From JBMYRH01 sp049602155 (lineage in GTDB: Bacteria; Myxococcota_A; UBA9042; PHBI01; JBMYRH01), in NCBI GenBank assembly GCA_049602155.1, contig JBMYRH010000037.1, positions 1 to 52,850 of the forward strand: a DNA stretch of 52,850 nucleotides, in the 5' to 3' direction. Each line of letters begins with the position of its first letter. The first letter of the stretch is position 1. The position numbers were made by a program, and so were the translations under genes. Below are positions 8,205 to 18,400 of the stretch, one piece after another. The notes below the pieces were generated by a model. That model saw only the letters and a program-made list of their open reading frames with translations, was not told where the DNA came from and searched no databases.

Positions 8205-11200
8205 ATGCGTAAGTGTTGGATTGTGTTCATGTGCGGCATCCTGTCGGCAGCCTGCAGTGGCTCCAACCTATCCACAGGCGCCGAAGGTCAGGCCTGTGAC
8301 TCGGCCAGTGCATGTGACCCGGGGCTCACCTGCCTCGACGCGGTCTGCACTCCGCCCGGGATCGGCGAAGGCGTGGACACCTCGCCCCCCTCGGACATCA
8401 CCACGCCGACGCCTCCAGGCGACGACATCACGGGCCCGGATGAGCCAGACCAAAGCCCCCCTGAGGATGCCATCACGCCCCCCACCACTCCGGATGCCGG
8501 CGAGGCCGACGATGTGGTCTCCAGGCCCACCGAGCCCGGGAGCTTCGGGACGCCGTGTGACGAGAGCAGCGACTGCTTGTCTGGGCTGTGCGGCGAGCAC
8601 ATGGGCGACAAGGTTTGCACCAAGAACTGCGACAGCGAATGCCCGCCCGGGTGGTCCTGTGAGCAGGTCCTCCAAGACGGCAGCGACCTTAGCTATGTCT
8701 GTGTCTCCTCTTACGAGCACCTGTGTCGCCCATGCCTCGACGGAACCGACTGTGAGTCCGACGCCAGCCAAGTCGCCTGCGTAGCGTACGGCGACGAAGG
8801 CGCGTTCTGCGGAGCGACCTGTGGTGTCTCAGGGGACTGCCCTGAGGGCTTCCTCTGCCAAGAGGTCGCTTCCACGCGCGGGGGGATGAGCAAGCAGTGC
8901 ATTCATGAAGCCGGCCCTTGCGAATGCTCAACCTTGGCGATTGAACTCGGCCTGGTGACCGAGTGCCACATCACGAATGCGCATGGTCGCTGTGACGGAG
9001 TCCGGACCTGCACGGATGCGGGGCTCTCCGGATGCTCCGCCCTCCCGGCCGCGCCCGAGAGCTGCAATGGCGTCGACGACAACTGCGATGGCCAGGTGGA
9101 TGAGGCGACCTGCGACGATCACAACCCATGCACCGAGGACACCTGCGCAGGCGTCGACGGCTGCGTGCACATCACGCTCGACTCTGGCGAATGCCTCGAC
9201 GGTGACGCGTGCACGATCGGCGACCACTGCGAGGCAGGGGTCTGTGTCGGCCTTGCCATCGACTGCGACGACCAAAACCCATGCACGCAGGACAGCTGCG
9301 ATGGCCTCGGGGGCTGTCAAAACGACCCCGTCGTGATGGTCTGTGACGATGATGACCCCTGCACCCTCGGGGACCTCTGCCAAGACGGCACCTGCGTCGG
9401 GAGCGCAACCTTGAGCTGTGACGATGGCAACCCCTGCACGACGGACAGCTGCGGGGCTGAGGGCTGCAACTTTGAGCCCCATGCCTTGGGGTGCGATGAC
9501 GGCAACGCATGCACCTCGGAGGACACCTGCCTTGAAGGGAGCTGCGCCGGCGCTCAGATCAGCTGTGATGACGACAACCTCTGCACGACCGACAGCTGCG
9601 ACGTCACCGATGGTTGCGTGTTCTTAGCGCACAGCCAGCCTTGCGACGACGGGGATGCGTGCACCTTGGGGGACCTCTGCGGAGGCGGGGCATGCCAAGC
9701 AGGTTCAGCGATGGCGTGCGATGACCAAAACCCATGCACCGACGACAGCTGCGAGGCGGGCGTGTGTGTCTTTAGCCCAAATACGGCCACCTGTGACGAC
9801 CAGAACCTCTGCACAGAGGGGGACGCCTGCGCCGCCGGGCTTTGCACTGGCACGAGCGTCACCTGCGACGACCAGAACCCATGCACAACGGACAGCTGTG
9901 ACGTGAGCATCGGGTGCATCACGACTGACAACGCTCAGCCCTGCGATGATGGCGACCCATGCACCCTCGGAGACGCCTGCCAGGCCGGCGCATGTGCGGC
10001 CGGCGACGCCGCCCTGCCCTGTGACGACCAAAACCCATGCACCGACGACAGCTGCACCCCGGCAGTGGGCTGCCTCTTCTCAGCCAACACGGTGCCCTGT
10101 GACGACAACAACAGCTGCACAACAGCCGACACCTGCGCCGCAGGCAACTGCATCGGACTTGGGAACTTGGCCTGCGACGATGACAACCCATGCACCCTAG
10201 ATGAGTGCTTGGCAGGGGGAGGCTGCGCCCACACCATCACCCCTGGCCCCTGTGATGATGGCGACCCTTGCACAGTGGCCGATATGTGCATCAACGGCAG
10301 CTGCATCAGCGGCGATACGACGTCATGCGACGACGGCAACCCCTGTACAGACGAGAGCTGCCAGGGCGGAGACTGCGTCTTCACCCCCAACACCGGAGCC
10401 TGTGACGACGGAAACGCGTGCTCCATCGATGACCAGTGCGTGGAGGGCCTGTGCAGCGCCGGGGGGACGCTCCCTTGCGACGATGGCAACCCCTGCACAA
10501 CGGACAGCTGCGCCCCTGAGGATGGCTGCGTCGCCCTAGCAAACACCGCGCTGTGCAGCGACGCCGACCCATGCACCGTCGGCGACAGCTGCAGTGATGG
10601 TGACTGCCAAGCAGGCTCAGCCCCCCTGCCCTGCGACGACAACAACCCGTGCACAGACGACAGCTGCGAGGCGGGGGTCGGCTGTGTCTTCACACCCAAC
10701 ACAGCGCCCTGTGATGACCAGAACGTGTGCACCCTCAGCGACAGCTGCATGGCGGGGATCTGTGTCGGTTCCAGCCCCAAGGCCTGTGATGACCAGAACC
10801 CATGCACTGTAGACCTATGTGATCCCGCCGCAGACTGTCAGCACAGCGTTGTCGATGCCCCATGCTCGGACGGAGACGGCTGCACCGTCGGCGACCAATG
10901 CGCTGCAGGCGTCTGCACCCCAGGCGCCGCGCTCCCTTGTGACGACCAGAACCCCTGCACCCTCGACGGATGCTTAGACGGCGCGTGCACCCACGAGGCG
11001 GCTGACGGCGACTGCGACGACGGCAACGCCTGCACCACGGGCGACATCTGCCAAAACGGGACCTGTACGGTGACCGGCATACTGGACTGCGACGATGACA
11101 TCCTCTGCACCACGGACAGCTGTCACTTCGAAGATGGCTGCGTCAATTCGGCCAACACAGCGCCCTGCGACGACGATGATATCTGCACACAAGGTGACGT

Positions 11201-12455
11201 CTGCGGCGAGGGGAGCTGCCAAAGCGGCACCACCGTGACCTGCTCAGACGCGAATGAGTGCACCGACGACGCGTGTGATCCCAACGTCGGCTGCACCTTC
11301 ACCCACAACGCAGCCGAGTGCGATGATGGCTCCCTATGCACCCCTGACGATCAATGCGTCAACGGGGGCTGCGTCGGCGAAGGCACCCTGGACTGTGACG
11401 ACAACAATGCGTGCACGACCGACAGCTGCCACCCCGTGACCGGGTGTCTCAGTGTGGATGCGAACCTCGACTGTGATGATGTCAATCCGTGCACGATCGA
11501 CAGCTGCAACCCCGCGCTCGGCTGCGAGAGCGTCCCCGTGGCCGACGACACCGACTGCGGCGATGGGTCATGGTGCCAAGCGGGCCAGTGCGACTCGATC
11601 GTCACGAGCGCCTGCACGGAGGTCACCGGTGACTCAGGCCCTCAGACCATCGATCCCGACGGAGCGGGACCCGCAGAGCCCTTCGACGCGTACTGCGAAA
11701 TGGACATCGACGGTGGCGGCTGGGCGCTGGTGATGAACGTGAACACCAGCAACGGGGAGATCTCCACCTTCAACACCCCTATCTGGACGACCTCGGACGA
11801 ACACGGTGACTTCAATGAACGCTGGGCAGGCGACTACAAGAGCGAGGCTGCCGAGGTCCTCTTGGGGAATGAACTGCTCCTCGTCGTCCGCAATTCTAGC
11901 GCAGCAGAGGGCGCAGCACCTATCGGCTGGCGAAGCTGGAACCTCAACAATACGAAGGCCTTCAACAGCTTCTTCACGGTCAGTGTCGGTAGCCACAGCG
12001 CCAACAGCACCGGTGGATGCAACAGCGGCCACTCCGGCGACGGTCGTCAGCAGACTGCGGGCATTAAGAGCATGGGCCTCGCGGCGCCCTTCGACACCTT
12101 CACCGGCCACGCCGATGAGATCTACACGAACTCCTACTACGGCGGATGCGAGTTGACAGGTGATGCGTTTCGGATGTCGTCGTACTACCGCTGGAGCAAC
12201 AACGCCAACGTCGGGCTCGGGCTCCAGATGGACGGCAGCAGCACCGGCCCCTACAGCTTGGAGGCGGGCTCTCACATGAGCTTCGATACCCACAATAACC
12301 CCCAGCGTTATTGCACGTCGGACTGCTCCTCGTGCACGGCGTTCCTGAATGGGGGCTTCTTGTACACGGCCACCCTGGCTGCCATTGGAAGCGACCACTA
12401 CACCAACCACTGCTCCGTCGGGGTGTCTTACCGCTACGAGTGGTACATCCGCTGA
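8205..12455 (+). CDS. Giant Cys-rich repeat surface lipoprotein with fibrinogen-like C-terminal domain
   Basis: A 1416-residue exported lipoprotein. The signal peptide ends in lipobox SAAC (Cys about 17), followed by a Pro/Thr/Asp-rich linker to about 110. A Cys-rich base (about 115-290) has CDESSDCLSGLC, a PPGWSC block and one MopE-like motif, CNGVDDNCDGQVDE. A stalk of about fifteen paired CDDxNPCT/CDDGDxCT modules runs from about 300 to 1135. A C-terminal domain (about 1137-1416) opens with PFDAYCEMDIDGGGWALVM, the hallmark of fibrinogen-type recognition domains, and ends in a Cys-bearing GVSYRYEWYIR. A GGAGGGG Shine-Dalgarno lies just before the ATG. It is probably a rigid, disulfide- and calcium-stabilised stalk that presents a glycan- or protein-binding tip. 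The ligand is unknown. Confidence 0.85.
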   Translation: MRKCWIVFMCGILSAACSGSNLSTGAEGQACDSASACDPGLTCLDAVCTPPGIGEGVDTSPPSDITTPTPPGDDITGPDEPDQSPPEDAITPPTTPDAGEADDVVSRPTEPGSFGTPCDESSDCLSGLCGEHMGDKVCTKNCDSECPPGWSCEQVLQDGSDLSYVCVSSYEHLCRPCLDGTDCESDASQVACVAYGDEGAFCGATCGVSGDCPEGFLCQEVASTRGGMSKQCIHEAGPCECSTLAIELGLVTECHITNAHGRCDGVRTCTDAGLSGCSALPAAPESCNGVDDNCDGQVDEATCDDHNPCTEDTCAGVDGCVHITLDSGECLDGDACTIGDHCEAGVCVGLAIDCDDQNPCTQDSCDGLGGCQNDPVVMVCDDDDPCTLGDLCQDGTCVGSATLSCDDGNPCTTDSCGAEGCNFEPHALGCDDGNACTSEDTCLEGSCAGAQISCDDDNLCTTDSCDVTDGCVFLAHSQPCDDGDACTLGDLCGGGACQAGSAMACDDQNPCTDDSCEAGVCVFSPNTATCDDQNLCTEGDACAAGLCTGTSVTCDDQNPCTTDSCDVSIGCITTDNAQPCDDGDPCTLGDACQAGACAAGDAALPCDDQNPCTDDSCTPAVGCLFSANTVPCDDNNSCTTADTCAAGNCIGLGNLACDDDNPCTLDECLAGGGCAHTITPGPCDDGDPCTVADMCINGSCISGDTTSCDDGNPCTDESCQGGDCVFTPNTGACDDGNACSIDDQCVEGLCSAGGTLPCDDGNPCTTDSCAPEDGCVALANTALCSDADPCTVGDSCSDGDCQAGSAPLPCDDNNPCTDDSCEAGVGCVFTPNTAPCDDQNVCTLSDSCMAGICVGSSPKACDDQNPCTVDLCDPAADCQHSVVDAPCSDGDGCTVGDQCAAGVCTPGAALPCDDQNPCTLDGCLDGACTHEAADGDCDDGNACTTGDICQNGTCTVTGILDCDDDILCTTDSCHFEDGCVNSANTAPCDDDDICTQGDVCGEGSCQSGTTVTCSDANECTDDACDPNVGCTFTHNAAECDDGSLCTPDDQCVNGGCVGEGTLDCDDNNACTTDSCHPVTGCLSVDANLDCDDVNPCTIDSCNPALGCESVPVADDTDCGDGSWCQAGQCDSIVTSACTEVTGDSGPQTIDPDGAGPAEPFDAYCEMDIDGGGWALVMNVNTSNGEISTFNTPIWTTSDEHGDFNERWAGDYKSEAAEVLLGNELLLVVRNSSAAEGAAPIGWRSWNLNNTKAFNSFFTVSVGSHSANSTGGCNSGHSGDGRQQTAGIKSMGLAAPFDTFTGHADEIYTNSYYGGCELTGDAFRMSSYYRWSNNANVGLGLQMDGSSTGPYSLEAGSHMSFDTHNNPQRYCTSDCSSCTAFLNGGFLYTATLAAIGSDHYTNHCSVGVSYRYEWYIR
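9109..11600 (+). repeat. Tandem Cys-rich protein repeat (about 15 two-part modules)
   Basis: Within the lipoprotein gene, modules alternate between type A (CDDxNPCTxDSC-x4-GC, then about 8 residues) and type B (CDDGDxCTxGDxC-x2-G-x-C, then about 6 residues). By eye there are about fifteen A/B pairs plus two extra A units, one pair being roughly 50 residues or 150 bp. The protein pattern is strict but the DNA copies differ at many synonymous sites, so the array is old or kept apart by drift rather than freshly amplified. It accounts for the many spurious antisense reading frames here. Confidence 0.85.
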
Positions 12456-12557
12456 GTTCGACGCTCGGCAGAGCGCTTCCGCGCTCCGCGCGAATGTCCA
12501 CGTCCGGGCCCTGAGAGCGAAGGTGCCCCCCTCGACGTGAGGGACGACTGCTCCCCC

Positions 12558-13061
12558 CTAAGGCGAACGCGGCGGACCGCTGGCGCTCAGGTCAGCGTCG
12601 TGGAGCCCAACGAGCAAGAGCGCGCCGCTCTCTGAGACCCGAAAGGCCCCGTAGCGGGCTCCCTCGTAATACGCAGCGTGCCCCTCTTGGAAGTGAAAGG
12701 CGTCCGGGCCAACCTTCAAGCCACCGGAGCGCCTCCGGTACCTTAAGCGCCGCTCATCTGCCCCCAAGGCCTCTCCACCATCCCGCCGCACGAAGGTCGC
12801 GACACCTCGTTCATCGAGCCTGACCACGACGTGGCCGTCGTCCGAGGAGCGCGTCTCTTCGCGCATGGCGTCATGGATGGCGTAATCCAAGCGCATATAG
12901 TCCCCGCTCATCAGAGAACGAGGATCCACAGGCGCGAGCTCGAGGAGGACGAGCTCGCCGTGCTCCATCAGGTGCTCCTTCTGCGCCACTGCCCCCGCGG
13001 AGACGAGCAACATCAAGAGCAAACCACCGACGACGACCCTCCTGTCACGACGTGCACTCAT
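12558..13061 (-). CDS. GDYXXLXY family membrane-anchored protein
   Basis: A 167-residue protein with one N-terminal hydrophobic segment (about 8-28, signal anchor or cleaved signal) and the family motif SLMSGDYMRLDYAIH near residue 51. The remaining part is beta-rich. The family is uncharacterised and is normally encoded with DUF2157 and DUF4401 membrane proteins, as here. Its ATG overlaps the stop of the DUF4401 gene by 4 nt (ATGA), so it is the third gene of a translationally coupled operon. The bulk is likely outside the cytoplasmic membrane. Confidence 0.85.
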   Translation of the reverse strand: MSARRDRRVVVGGLLLMLLVSAGAVAQKEHLMEHGELVLLELAPVDPRSLMSGDYMRLDYAIHDAMREETRSSDDGHVVVRLDERGVATFVRRDGGEALGADERRLRYRRRSGGLKVGPDAFHFQEGHAAYYEGARYGAFRVSESGALLLVGLHDADLSASGPPRSP

Positions 13062-14149
13062 ACGACCTCCTCAGCGCCGTGAGAGGGGGCTGCTGCAGCG
13101 CGGCTCAGCGCGAGGAGTAAGAGCCCGCTCGCTACCAACATGCCGGACTTCGTCAGGAGATCGATGCTCAGCTGGTAGTAAAAGCGGCTCATGAAGACGC
13201 AGAAAAAGACCGTCGCGCTCCCCACCAACCAAAGGCTGCGCCTGTGCAGCCCCAAACCAAGGCAGAGCGCAGCGCCCATCACCCCTGGGGCCGCGAAGGT
13301 GAACGCCGCGGTCCCGCAGATCCCTAACCCCGTCAGGCCGGCCGTTTGGCTGGTCACAGAGGTGCCCGCGGAGTGCAGCGCCTCTCGGGCGACCCACAGC
13401 AGCAAAAGCGCCGAGGTCACTGTCGTCACGCTGCCAACAGCGGTCTCAAGATCGTCACCCGCCAAGGACGTAAAGAGCCCCGCACAGAAGGCGATCACGA
13501 GCCCGCGGCTGATCGGCTCATAGAACCTGCTCAATCGATCCACATACCAGCGCTGCTCGTGAAGCCAGGTGGCGACCATCGCCACACCAAGCAAGCCCTG
13601 CAAGACATCGACGACGAAGGGCACGGCGCCGTCGTGGACGATCATTGAAGCACCAGCGCACACCTCAAGCACGGCTGCAGTGCAAAGCTGCACGTGGTCA
13701 CACGCGACCAACAACAAGAGCCCGAGGGCGATGCAGCCCCCCCCGACCAGGACGGTGGAGTCCGAGAACCCCATCCCTATCGCGGCAAGGAGCAAGGCAT
13801 TGCCCGCGCAGATGAGGACCAAGATGAACTGGACGACAAACTCGTTATACGTCTCGCTCGGTTGACGGCTCAGCATGACTCCGCCGCCCATAAATACGGC
13901 GCCGACGACCGCGTAATGACTGGCGCTGTCAAACCCTGAGAGCACGAAAAAGAGCAGCAGCAACATGATGCCGGCAAACCATGCACCAGCCGTCACGAGC
14001 GCTCGGACGTAGAGCGGCGTGTCGCTGCCGGTCCGCACGTCATCGTCGTGCAGTGCCTTCGCGACGTCGGCTTCGTCGATCGGTGACGTGAGCCCTTCTC
14101 GAGACAGCGCCGTGAGGACCGAACCAAGGGTGGGAGGCGCAGGGATCAT
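13058..14149 (-). CDS. DUF4401 family polytopic membrane protein
   Basis: A 363-residue integral membrane protein with about ten hydrophobic helices after a ~50-residue soluble N-terminus. It is the partner of DUF2157 and GDYXXLXY proteins in many bacteria, with no known biochemical role. The open frame extends upstream to 14218, but the ATG at 14149 overlaps the DUF2157 stop codon by 4 nt (ATGA) and gives MIPAPPTLGSVL, which is the more natural start. The 3' end overlaps the next gene in the same way. Confidence 0.82.
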   Translation of the reverse strand: MIPAPPTLGSVLTALSREGLTSPIDEADVAKALHDDDVRTGSDTPLYVRALVTAGAWFAGIMLLLLFFVLSGFDSASHYAVVGAVFMGGGVMLSRQPSETYNEFVVQFILVLICAGNALLLAAIGMGFSDSTVLVGGGCIALGLLLLVACDHVQLCTAAVLEVCAGASMIVHDGAVPFVVDVLQGLLGVAMVATWLHEQRWYVDRLSRFYEPISRGLVIAFCAGLFTSLAGDDLETAVGSVTTVTSALLLLWVAREALHSAGTSVTSQTAGLTGLGICGTAAFTFAAPGVMGAALCLGLGLHRRSLWLVGSATVFFCVFMSRFYYQLSIDLLTKSGMLVASGLLLLALSRAAAAPSHGAEEVV

Positions 14150-15150
14150 GATGCCTCCGACGCCGAAGCGTCTGGCGCATCGCCGCGGTGAAGACCACGC
14201 AACCATTTCGCCATCCACGCCACCTGACCACCCGAGGTGAGGCTCAGCAGAAACGCCATCGCGATGAAGTCAACGCCCTTCAAGGCCTCCAGGAGGACGC
14301 ACGTCGTCAGGGCCACGACCGTCGCCGCCATCGCCGTGAGGACCGCGACATCGCGCTCTGGCGACCTCTGGCGCCGCCAAAGTCGGGCGCATGCCGCCAT
14401 GTAGATCCCCGCCCCAAAGAGCCTGGCCGGCGTCGCTTCACCGAACACCAGGGCCGCGCATGAGATCGTCAAGCTGCCCAAGAACGCGACCGCCAAGACG
14501 CGGCGCGCCCAGCGCACCCCCAGCCATGCCCGCCCACCGGCATATCCACGCACCATGGCGAGCCAACCACCGCCAAAGACCAGGGCGAGCACCAGCCACG
14601 GGCCAAGGTCCCAAGACCGAGGGACGACCTGCTTCCAGAAGAGCAACAGCGCCGTGACCGCGATGCACAGCCAGAGCATCCAGAGGCCCACAAAGCGTGC
14701 GCCCACCACCCAGGGTAGCGTCAACGCCGCCCAGAGCGCGAAGAGGTTCCAGGGGTCAGCGCCAGACTGGTAGGCCTGACCAAAGACCACCCAGAGGGGG
14801 CCAACCAGCACTGTCGCGACGAGCAGGGCGGCCTTGCCGCGCATCACATCCAGGCCCTGAGACGCCGCGTACCCAGCAGACGCGATGAGCCCAGTCGCCA
14901 CAAGGGCCAGCTTCCCCAGCCTATGGAACTCAGCCCAGTTGAAGGCAAAGAAGAAGACCACCCCGATCAACACCATCACGGTGCCCAAGCCCGTGAGGTA
15001 GACCGAGAGCGCACGGCGCCACATCTCAGAGGTCGCCGCCGCGCAGCTCAACTCAACACCTCGCCCGACCGCCCGAGCGTCGAGCAGCCCGTGCCCCTCA
15101 AGGGCCTTGAGTCGCTGAACTGTGCTCACCCGTTGAAGCGCGTCGCGCAT
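14146..15150 (-). CDS. DUF2157 family polytopic membrane protein
   Basis: A 334-residue inner-membrane protein. A short cytosolic N-terminal segment (RLKALEGHGLLDARAV, the DUF2157 signature of a Leu-rich helical hairpin) is followed by about ten transmembrane helices. It is the first gene of the DUF2157-DUF4401-GDYXXLXY operon. The frame could begin at a TTG at 15189, but GAGGAG lies 6 nt before the ATG at 15150 (3 nt before another at 15153), so 15150 is chosen. Its function is unknown and an envelope role is inferred only from membrane topology. Confidence 0.8.
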   Translation of the reverse strand: MRDALQRVSTVQRLKALEGHGLLDARAVGRGVELSCAAATSEMWRRALSVYLTGLGTVMVLIGVVFFFAFNWAEFHRLGKLALVATGLIASAGYAASQGLDVMRGKAALLVATVLVGPLWVVFGQAYQSGADPWNLFALWAALTLPWVVGARFVGLWMLWLCIAVTALLLFWKQVVPRSWDLGPWLVLALVFGGGWLAMVRGYAGGRAWLGVRWARRVLAVAFLGSLTISCAALVFGEATPARLFGAGIYMAACARLWRRQRSPERDVAVLTAMAATVVALTTCVLLEALKGVDFIAMAFLLSLTSGGQVAWMAKWLRGLHRGDAPDASASEAS

Positions 15151-15414
15151 CATCAGCTCCTCGCGAGGTTTCGTAGCGCCCTGGCTCAAGAACGCGGCGC
15201 CATCAAAGCTATTCCCTCAAGGGACTCCCGGCACGTTACCACGACAATGCCACCCCCTACACCATCCGCCAGCGAGCGATGAGGACTCGTGGCTTCCACC
15301 GTGCATCGGCTCACGAGGCCACGACATGCCCACCTGCGACTTGAGCGAGGACCCCGCCCGATTGACGCGAAGGCCCATAAAACGAGACCATTGAGGACAG
15401 AGGGGAGGTTCTCA

Positions 15415-18400
15415 ATGCATCGATGCAACTTCGTTGCTTTTCTATCCGTACTGGCCCTGAGTACAGCATGCGGTGGTGTGGAGTCCTCTGGCACCTCCTC
15501 CATAGGGCCCGCCGACACGCTCATCGAGGACAGCTCCCCCTCGCAGCGGAGTGGCGATGCCGTGGCGATTGACACCGTGGAGAGCACAGAGCCCGACACC
15601 CAGCAGCCTCTCGGTGGAGACGTCGAAGAGCCCATTTCAGAGGACGTCTCGCCCCCTGAGGACTCAGCTGACGCCGAGTTACCTCCGGCGCCTCGTCCGG
15701 ACTGCCCTGGTGAATTTGGCTGCCCGTGCGAGCAAGCGGAAGACTGCTACTCCGGCTACTGCCTCCCCGGCCCCTCAGGTGAACTGGAGTGTTCAAAGAC
15801 CTGCGAAGGCGAGTGCCCACCAGGTTACCTGTGTGCGCAAGCCCCTGGCGCCTCCGATGTCACCTTCGTCTGCGTGGCTGAAGACGATCCAATCTGCGTC
15901 TCCTGCACGGCGGACGAGGAGTGCGGCAATATGGGCGGCCAATGCCTCCTGCTGAGCGACGGCTCCCAGCGATGTGGCCGGGGCTGCACGCTCGACACAG
16001 ACTGCCCCGAGGGCTTCACATGCTCGGATACAGGCGGCGAGGGAGCACAGTGCACGCCGCTTGAGGCCAGCTGCCCATGTATCGCCGAGACCGTGGGCAT
16101 CACGCAGCTCTGCACCTCGGATGGAGATCTCGGCTCCTGCGAGGGCGAAGAGCGCTGCGAGAGCACCGGCTGGTCAGCGTGTGACGCGCCGGACGCAGCG
16201 GCCGAGGTCTGCGACGGCGACGACCAAGATTGCGACGGCGCCATCGATGAGGGGCTCCCGGAGCTTGGCGCGCCGTGTGACGGAGATGGGGTCGGCTGTG
16301 AGCTCGGCACCATCGTCTGCCAGCCCGCAGATGGTGGCTTGCTATGCATCGGAGACTACACGCCAGAGGAGACCTGCAACGGAGAGGACGACGACTGCGA
16401 TGACCTCATCGATGAGGACTTTGGGGACCTGGACGGCGACGGGGTCGCAGACTGCGTCGACGATGACGACGATGATGACGGCACATCGGACGAGTTCGAC
16501 ACGTGCCCTGAGCTCCCTGACCCGGACCAGACCGACCTCGACGGCGATGGGCTAGGTGACGCATGCGACAGCGACGCGGACGGTGACGGCACCGAGGATA
16601 CCCAAGACCTGTGCCCGGGCATCGCCGACCCTGCCCAAACCGACACCGACGCGGATGGACTCGGTGACGCATGCGACGACGATGACGACAACGATGCCGA
16701 TCCCGACACCACAGACTGCATGCCGCTGAATGCCGCGATCTTCACAGGCGCCGAGGAACTCTGTGACGGCGTCGACCAAGACTGCGACGACACGACCGAC
16801 GAAGGCTTCCCCGATGGAGACAACGACGGGCTCCCGGACTGCCTGGACGACGACGCAGACGCCGACGGCGTGCTCGATGAAGCCGACAACTGCACCGGGC
16901 TCGCCAACCCATCTCAAACCAACACCGATGGGGACGCCTTCGGGGACGCCTGCGACGACGATGACGACGATGACGGCGATCCGGATGAGACGGACTGTCA
17001 GCCGGCGAACGCGTTATTCTTCACCGGAGCGCAAGAGCTCTGCGACGGGCTCGACCAAGACTGCGACACCGCGATTGATGAAGGCTTCAATGACCTCAAC
17101 GCAGACGGCGAGGCCGATTGCTTGGACGTGGATGACGACGGCGATGGCGTCATCGATGAAGCGGACACCTGTCCCCAGGTCGCCAACAGTGACCAAACAG
17201 ACACGGACTCTGATGGCGACGGAGACGCATGCGACGACGACGACGATGGCGATGGCGACCCGGACAGCAGCGACTGCGGCAGCCTCGATGCCTCCATCTT
17301 CACAGGAGCGACCGAGGTCTGTGACGGAGTCGACCAAGACTGCGACGACGCAGTCGACGAAGGGTTCTCAGACGCAGACAGCGATGGCTCGGCGGACTGC
17401 GTCGATCCAGACGACGACGGCGACGACGTCGACGACGCCGAAGACAATTGCCTCGGCTTAGCCAACGCGGATCAAGTCGACACCGACAGCGACGACCTCG
17501 GCGATCCCTGCGATGACGATGATGATGGAGATGGCGCCAGCGATGATGTGGACTGCGCCCCCCTCGATCCGCTCATCTCGCAGAGCGCCGCAGAGCTCTG
17601 CGATGGCGTCGACCAAGACTGCGATGGCGCGACCGACGAGGGCTTCTCGGACAGCGACGCGGACCTCGTCGCAGACTGTATCGATGAGGATGATGACGGA
17701 GATGGCGATGTGGACATTGAGGACTGCGAGCCTCTGGACCCAGACATCTTCCAAGGCGCCGTAGAGCTCTGTGACGGCGTCGACCAGGACTGTGACGACG
17801 CCACCGACGAGGGCTTCGAGGACACCGACTCAGACGGCGACGCGGACTGCGTCGATATCGATGATGATGCCGACGGCGTGCTCGACACGACAGACAACTG
17901 CCCCACGCTCAGCAACACCGGACAGAGTAACTTTGACGGCGACCAACTCGGGGATGCCTGCGATCCGGATGACGACAACGACACCGACCCAGACGCCGTC
18001 GACTGCGCCCCCTTCAACCCAGGTGTCTACCATGGCGCCCAGGAGGCCTGTAATGGCGTCGATGACAACTGCAACGGCGACACCGACGAGAGCTTCCCCG
18101 ACCTCGACGCCGACCAGCTCGCAGACTGTGTCGACCCGGATGACGACGGGGATGGCGCGTTAGACGAGAGTGACAACTGCCCAGGGCTCCCCAACCCTCA
18201 GCAGCTCGATACGGACGCGGACAACCTCGGCAACCTCTGCGACGGCGATGATGACGGTGATGCCACACCTGACGAACTCGACTGTGCCCCGCTCGACCCC
18301 TCCATCCACCTCACCGCGGCAGAGCTCTGCGACGGTATCAATCAGGACTGTGACGCCCTAATCGATGAAGGGTTCGCCAACACCGATGGCGACTCACAAG

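Noticed and set aside
9935..10807. Antisense 290-residue open frame with Ser/Gln-rich repeats in the giant lipoprotein
   Set aside because: It is the reverse reading of the CDDxNPCT repeat DNA; the repeat periodicity belongs to the sense protein.
9109..11600. CRISPR-like regular repetition
   Set aside because: The repetition is of protein modules in a continuous coding frame. DNA units are not identical and have no unique spacers of uniform size.
12471..12486. Hairpin GAGCGC-TTCC-GCGCTC after the giant lipoprotein gene
   Set aside because: The stem is only 6 bp and no T-run follows; in GC-rich DNA such hairpins are common by chance, so no terminator is called.
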